Assembly (NCBI GenBank): GCA_038061815.1
Contig: JBBTYK010000005.1
Coordinates: 1 to 6,724 of the forward strand
DNA from: JBBTXJ01 sp038061815
Lineage (GTDB): Bacteria > Patescibacteriota > Patescibacteriia > Magasanikbacterales > JBBTXJ01
Length of the DNA stretch: 6,724 nt
Reading direction: 5' to 3'
Position numbers and translations under genes: made by a program. Shown in pieces: positions 5,805 through 6,724 of the stretch; the first letter of the stretch is position 1, and each line of letters begins with the position of its first letter. The notes beneath the pieces are model-generated. The model was not told the DNA's origin and did no database searches. It worked only from the letters and a program-made list of their open reading frames with translations.

Positions 5805-5853
5805 CCTCCTTGTCTGTTTGCGCACAGTGTACCACGCCGCCGCGAACTGTCAA
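5805..5853 (-). promoter_or_regulatory. Promoter and Shine-Dalgarno of the cNMP-binding protein gene
   Basis: On the minus strand TTGACA (5853-5848), a 16-base spacer and an extended -10, TGG plus TACACT (5831-5826), are followed by GTGCGC and an A at 5819, the predicted start. The 23-base leader carries AAGGAGG at 5811-5805. The TACACT-GTGCGC-A block nearly copies the smc promoter, where the A is the start codon's first base. Confidence 0.75.
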
Positions 5854-5881
5854 TGACAACCTCTTGATTTTTTGCTAGAAT
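5853..5881 (+). promoter_or_regulatory. Promoter of tRNA-Ser
   Basis: ATGACA (5853-5858, five of six) and TAGAAT (5876-5881) are 17 bases apart, with TGC just before the -10 forming an extended -10. The predicted start near 5888 leaves about 11 bases before the mature tRNA 5' end. Its -35 shares one base with the opposite-strand -35 of the cNMP-binding protein gene. Confidence 0.7.
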
Positions 5882-5898
5882 GGGTGTAATAAAGATAC

Positions 5899-5988
5899 GG
5901 AAGCGTGGCAGAGTGGACGATTGCACCGGTCTTGAAAACCGGAGCGCCCGCAAGGGCGCCGGGGGTTCGAATCCTCCCGCTTCCGCCA
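5899..5988 (+). tRNA. tRNA-Ser (anticodon UGA), CCA encoded
   Basis: The acceptor arms GGAAGCG (5899-5905) and CGCTTCC (5978-5984) pair perfectly, followed by discriminator G5985 and an encoded CCA (5986-5988). The anticodon stem CCGGT/ACCGG (5926-5930, 5938-5942) closes a 7-base loop with anticodon TGA at 5933-5935. The long variable arm, built on GCGCCC/GGGCGC, is the class II hallmark of tRNA-Ser. The T-loop is TTCGAAT. It decodes UCA and, by wobble, other UCN serine codons. Confidence 0.98.
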
Positions 5989-6008
5989 GAAAGGATTTTG
6001 CAAATGCG

Positions 6009-6037
6009 AGCCGTCCGCCTCGCTTCGCTCGGCGGCT
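6009..6037 (+). other. GC-rich hairpin downstream of tRNA-Ser
   Basis: AGCCG (6009-6013) can pair with CGGCT (6033-6037), or CCGCC (6015-6019) with GGCGG (6031-6035), over a TCGCTTCGCTC core. There is no proper U-tract, only TTTTT further on at 6051. It may help 3' end formation of the tRNA transcript. The rest of 5989-6115 is AT-rich with nothing else I can name. Confidence 0.35.
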
Positions 6038-6115
6038 AATTTGTATGGGATTTTTGGCGAAAAGGAAAAGGATTTATCAATTAAGGGCAAAAGAAATTTT
6101 TTCATAAGATTTTCC

Positions 6116-6143
6116 CAACAGTCGGCAAACTTGCCGACTGTTG
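6116..6143. repeat. Perfect 13-bp inverted repeat overlapping a promoter -35
   Basis: CAACAGTCGGCAA (6116-6128) is repeated in reverse complement at 6131-6143 with two bases between. The right arm runs into the TTGACT -35 of the small membrane protein gene. It could be an operator, or a weak terminator closing the tRNA transcript, since ACTTTTA follows. Confidence 0.6.
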
Positions 6144-6169
6144 ACTTTTATGGCGTAATATGCTAATCT
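6141..6169 (+). promoter_or_regulatory. Promoter of the small membrane protein gene
   Basis: TTGACT (6141-6146) and TAATCT (6164-6169) are 17 bases apart, and TGC immediately before the -10 makes it an extended -10. The predicted start near 6176 gives a leader of about 59 bases, much longer than those of the other genes in this window. Confidence 0.7.
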
Positions 6170-6175
6170 TGAGTG

Positions 6176-6234
6176 AAATCTGGGCACGTTGCCCGGATGG
6201 AATCAAATAGTCCTTTGAAAGGAGGAACGCAGAA
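6176..6234 (+). promoter_or_regulatory. Structured 5' leader with partly masked Shine-Dalgarno
   Basis: Two hairpins lie in the predicted leader. The first is TCTGGGCA (6179-6186) with TGCCCGGA (6190-6197), 8 bp with one G-U. The second is TCCTT (6211-6215) with AAGGA (6219-6223). The second ties up the first five bases of the Shine-Dalgarno AAGGAGG (6219-6225), which sits 9 bases before the ATG. Translation could therefore be tuned by opening this small hairpin. No known riboswitch class was recognised. Confidence 0.45.
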
Positions 6235-6543
6235 ATGAATAGTACCTCTGTATCCGAAAGTGACGACAACGTGCGAGTCCGACTGAAGCCAAAAGCTCTA
6301 CTGTTCTGGCGAGTAGCCCTGGTGAGTCTACTCGGCGCTCTGGTCGGTCTGATTTTCAAGATCGACATTCTCACGGCACTAGCAACCACTGGTCTGGCCT
6401 TCGCGCTGGGAGCGGCGGGGTGTGGCTTTATCTTCCAAAGCAGGAAGGGATTCACTGGCCACGACAACCTCATGACCAACCTAGTCGGAGTAGGTTGTAT
6501 CCTGTTAGGTATCGGGCTTCTGGTTTGGAGATGGCTACTCTGA
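6235..6543 (+). CDS. Small three-helix membrane protein of unknown function
   Basis: I do not recognise this 102-residue protein. It begins with a charged, Ser/Asp-rich stretch (1-20), then three hydrophobic segments at about 22-41, 45-67 and 79-98, ending WRWLL at the C-terminus. Positive charges before helix 1 and at Arg70-Lys71 between helices 2 and 3 suggest the N-terminus and second loop face the cytoplasm. Helices are Gly/Ala-rich (LLGALVGLI, GLAFALGAAGCG, GVGCILLGIGLL), as in tightly packed small membrane proteins. Evidence that it is real comes from the promoter, a strong Shine-Dalgarno with 9-base spacing, and an intrinsic terminator 20 bases after the stop. Codon use differs from clpP: five CTA leucines plus AGA and AGG arginines, all absent from clpP. 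This could reflect recent acquisition next to a tRNA gene. No function is proposed. Confidence 0.82.
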   Translation: MNSTSVSESDDNVRVRLKPKALLFWRVALVSLLGALVGLIFKIDILTALATTGLAFALGAAGCGFIFQSRKGFTGHDNLMTNLVGVGCILLGIGLLVWRWLL

Positions 6544-6563
6544 TCTTGCCACCGACAACTCAT

Positions 6564-6603
6564 GGAGCGTGTATGGTAAATCCAGCACGCTCCTTTTTCT
6601 TTT
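6564..6603 (+). terminator. Intrinsic terminator of the small membrane protein gene
   Basis: GGAGCGTG (6564-6571) pairs perfectly with CACGCTCC (6586-6593), and the inner TGG/CCA extends the hairpin. TTTTTCTTTT follows. It starts 20 bases after the TGA stop, which confirms a single-gene plus-strand unit. Confidence 0.93.
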
Positions 6604-6634
6604 CCAAAAAGCGAGAATTTGCCGCCAAAGCCAG

Positions 6635-6668
6635 CAGATTTTTCAATCCTTTTTAATTGAAAAATCTG
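6635..6668. repeat. Perfect 13-bp AT-rich inverted repeat
   Basis: CAGATTTTTCAAT (6635-6647) and its reverse complement (6656-6668) flank CCTTTTTA. The right arm contains the TTGAAA -35 of the right-edge promoter. It may be a regulator site or an upstream transcript's terminator-like hairpin. Confidence 0.5.
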
Positions 6669-6695
6669 ACGAATTGAGTTATACTTAACTCAATT
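6657..6695 (+). promoter_or_regulatory. Promoter with palindromic operator over the -10, for a gene beyond the right edge
   Basis: TTGAAA (6657-6662, five of six) and TATACT (6680-6685) are 17 bases apart. The -10 lies inside a perfect palindrome, AATTGAGTTA-TACT-TAACTCAATT (6672-6695), and the expected start near 6692 also falls within it. A repressor bound there would block transcription. The next ATG is at 6714 with no Shine-Dalgarno, and only 11 bases remain, so the gene cannot be identified. Confidence 0.6.
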
Positions 6696-6724
6696 AAAAA
6701 CTTGAAATTGTTAATGCTCTCGGC

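Noticed and set aside
5899..6543. Genomic island integrated at tRNA-Ser
   Set aside because: No second copy of the tRNA 3' end and no integrase is seen within the window. Codon bias alone is not enough to call an attachment site.

Overview
This is a compact bacterial window of moderately high GC. It looks like a Candidate Phyla Radiation (Patescibacteria/Parcubacteria-like) genome. The signs are short intergenic gaps, several genes with promoters so close to the ATG that the mRNAs would be leaderless, and a small-genome gene set (SMC, DHH phosphoesterase, ClpP, a large VanW/YoaR-type wall protein, Hsp20). TAG, TAA and TGA all serve as stops, so the UGA-recoded CPR lineages are excluded. The lineage call is an inference from gene content and style, not a phylogeny.

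Layout from left to right. The N-terminal 282 codons of smc run off the left edge on the minus strand (1-846). A divergent promoter pair with overlapping -35 boxes separates smc from a plus-strand pair: a DHH/DHHA1 phosphoesterase (919-1884) and clpP (1906-2514), which also has its own apparently leaderless promoter. From 2515 to 2799 there is no protein gene. On the minus strand this gap holds a good promoter, nested and crossed inverted repeats and a U-tailed terminator, and I read it as an undescribed structured small RNA of about 190 nt. Next, all on the minus strand, come a VanW-domain protein (2800-4737), an Hsp20 chaperone (4739-5188, one base away, same operon), an intrinsic terminator, and a cyclic-nucleotide-binding-domain protein without a DNA-binding domain (5242-5796). 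A second divergent promoter pair drives that gene and tRNA-Ser(UGA) (5899-5988, plus strand).

To the right of the tRNA the style changes. It has AT-rich spacers, perfect inverted repeats and a 102-residue three-helix membrane protein of unknown function (6235-6543). That gene has its own promoter, a structured leader with a partly masked Shine-Dalgarno, and a strong terminator. At the right edge a promoter with a perfect palindrome over its -10 box points at a gene beyond the window.

The genes share housekeeping and stress themes: chromosome organisation (SMC), nucleotide or RNA turnover (DHH), proteolysis (ClpP), protein holding (Hsp20) and envelope maintenance (VanW protein). The most unusual material is the candidate RNA at 2529-2720. 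Next is the promoter organisation: a recurrent -10/GNGCGC/A element places the transcript start on, or a fixed distance before, the ATG.
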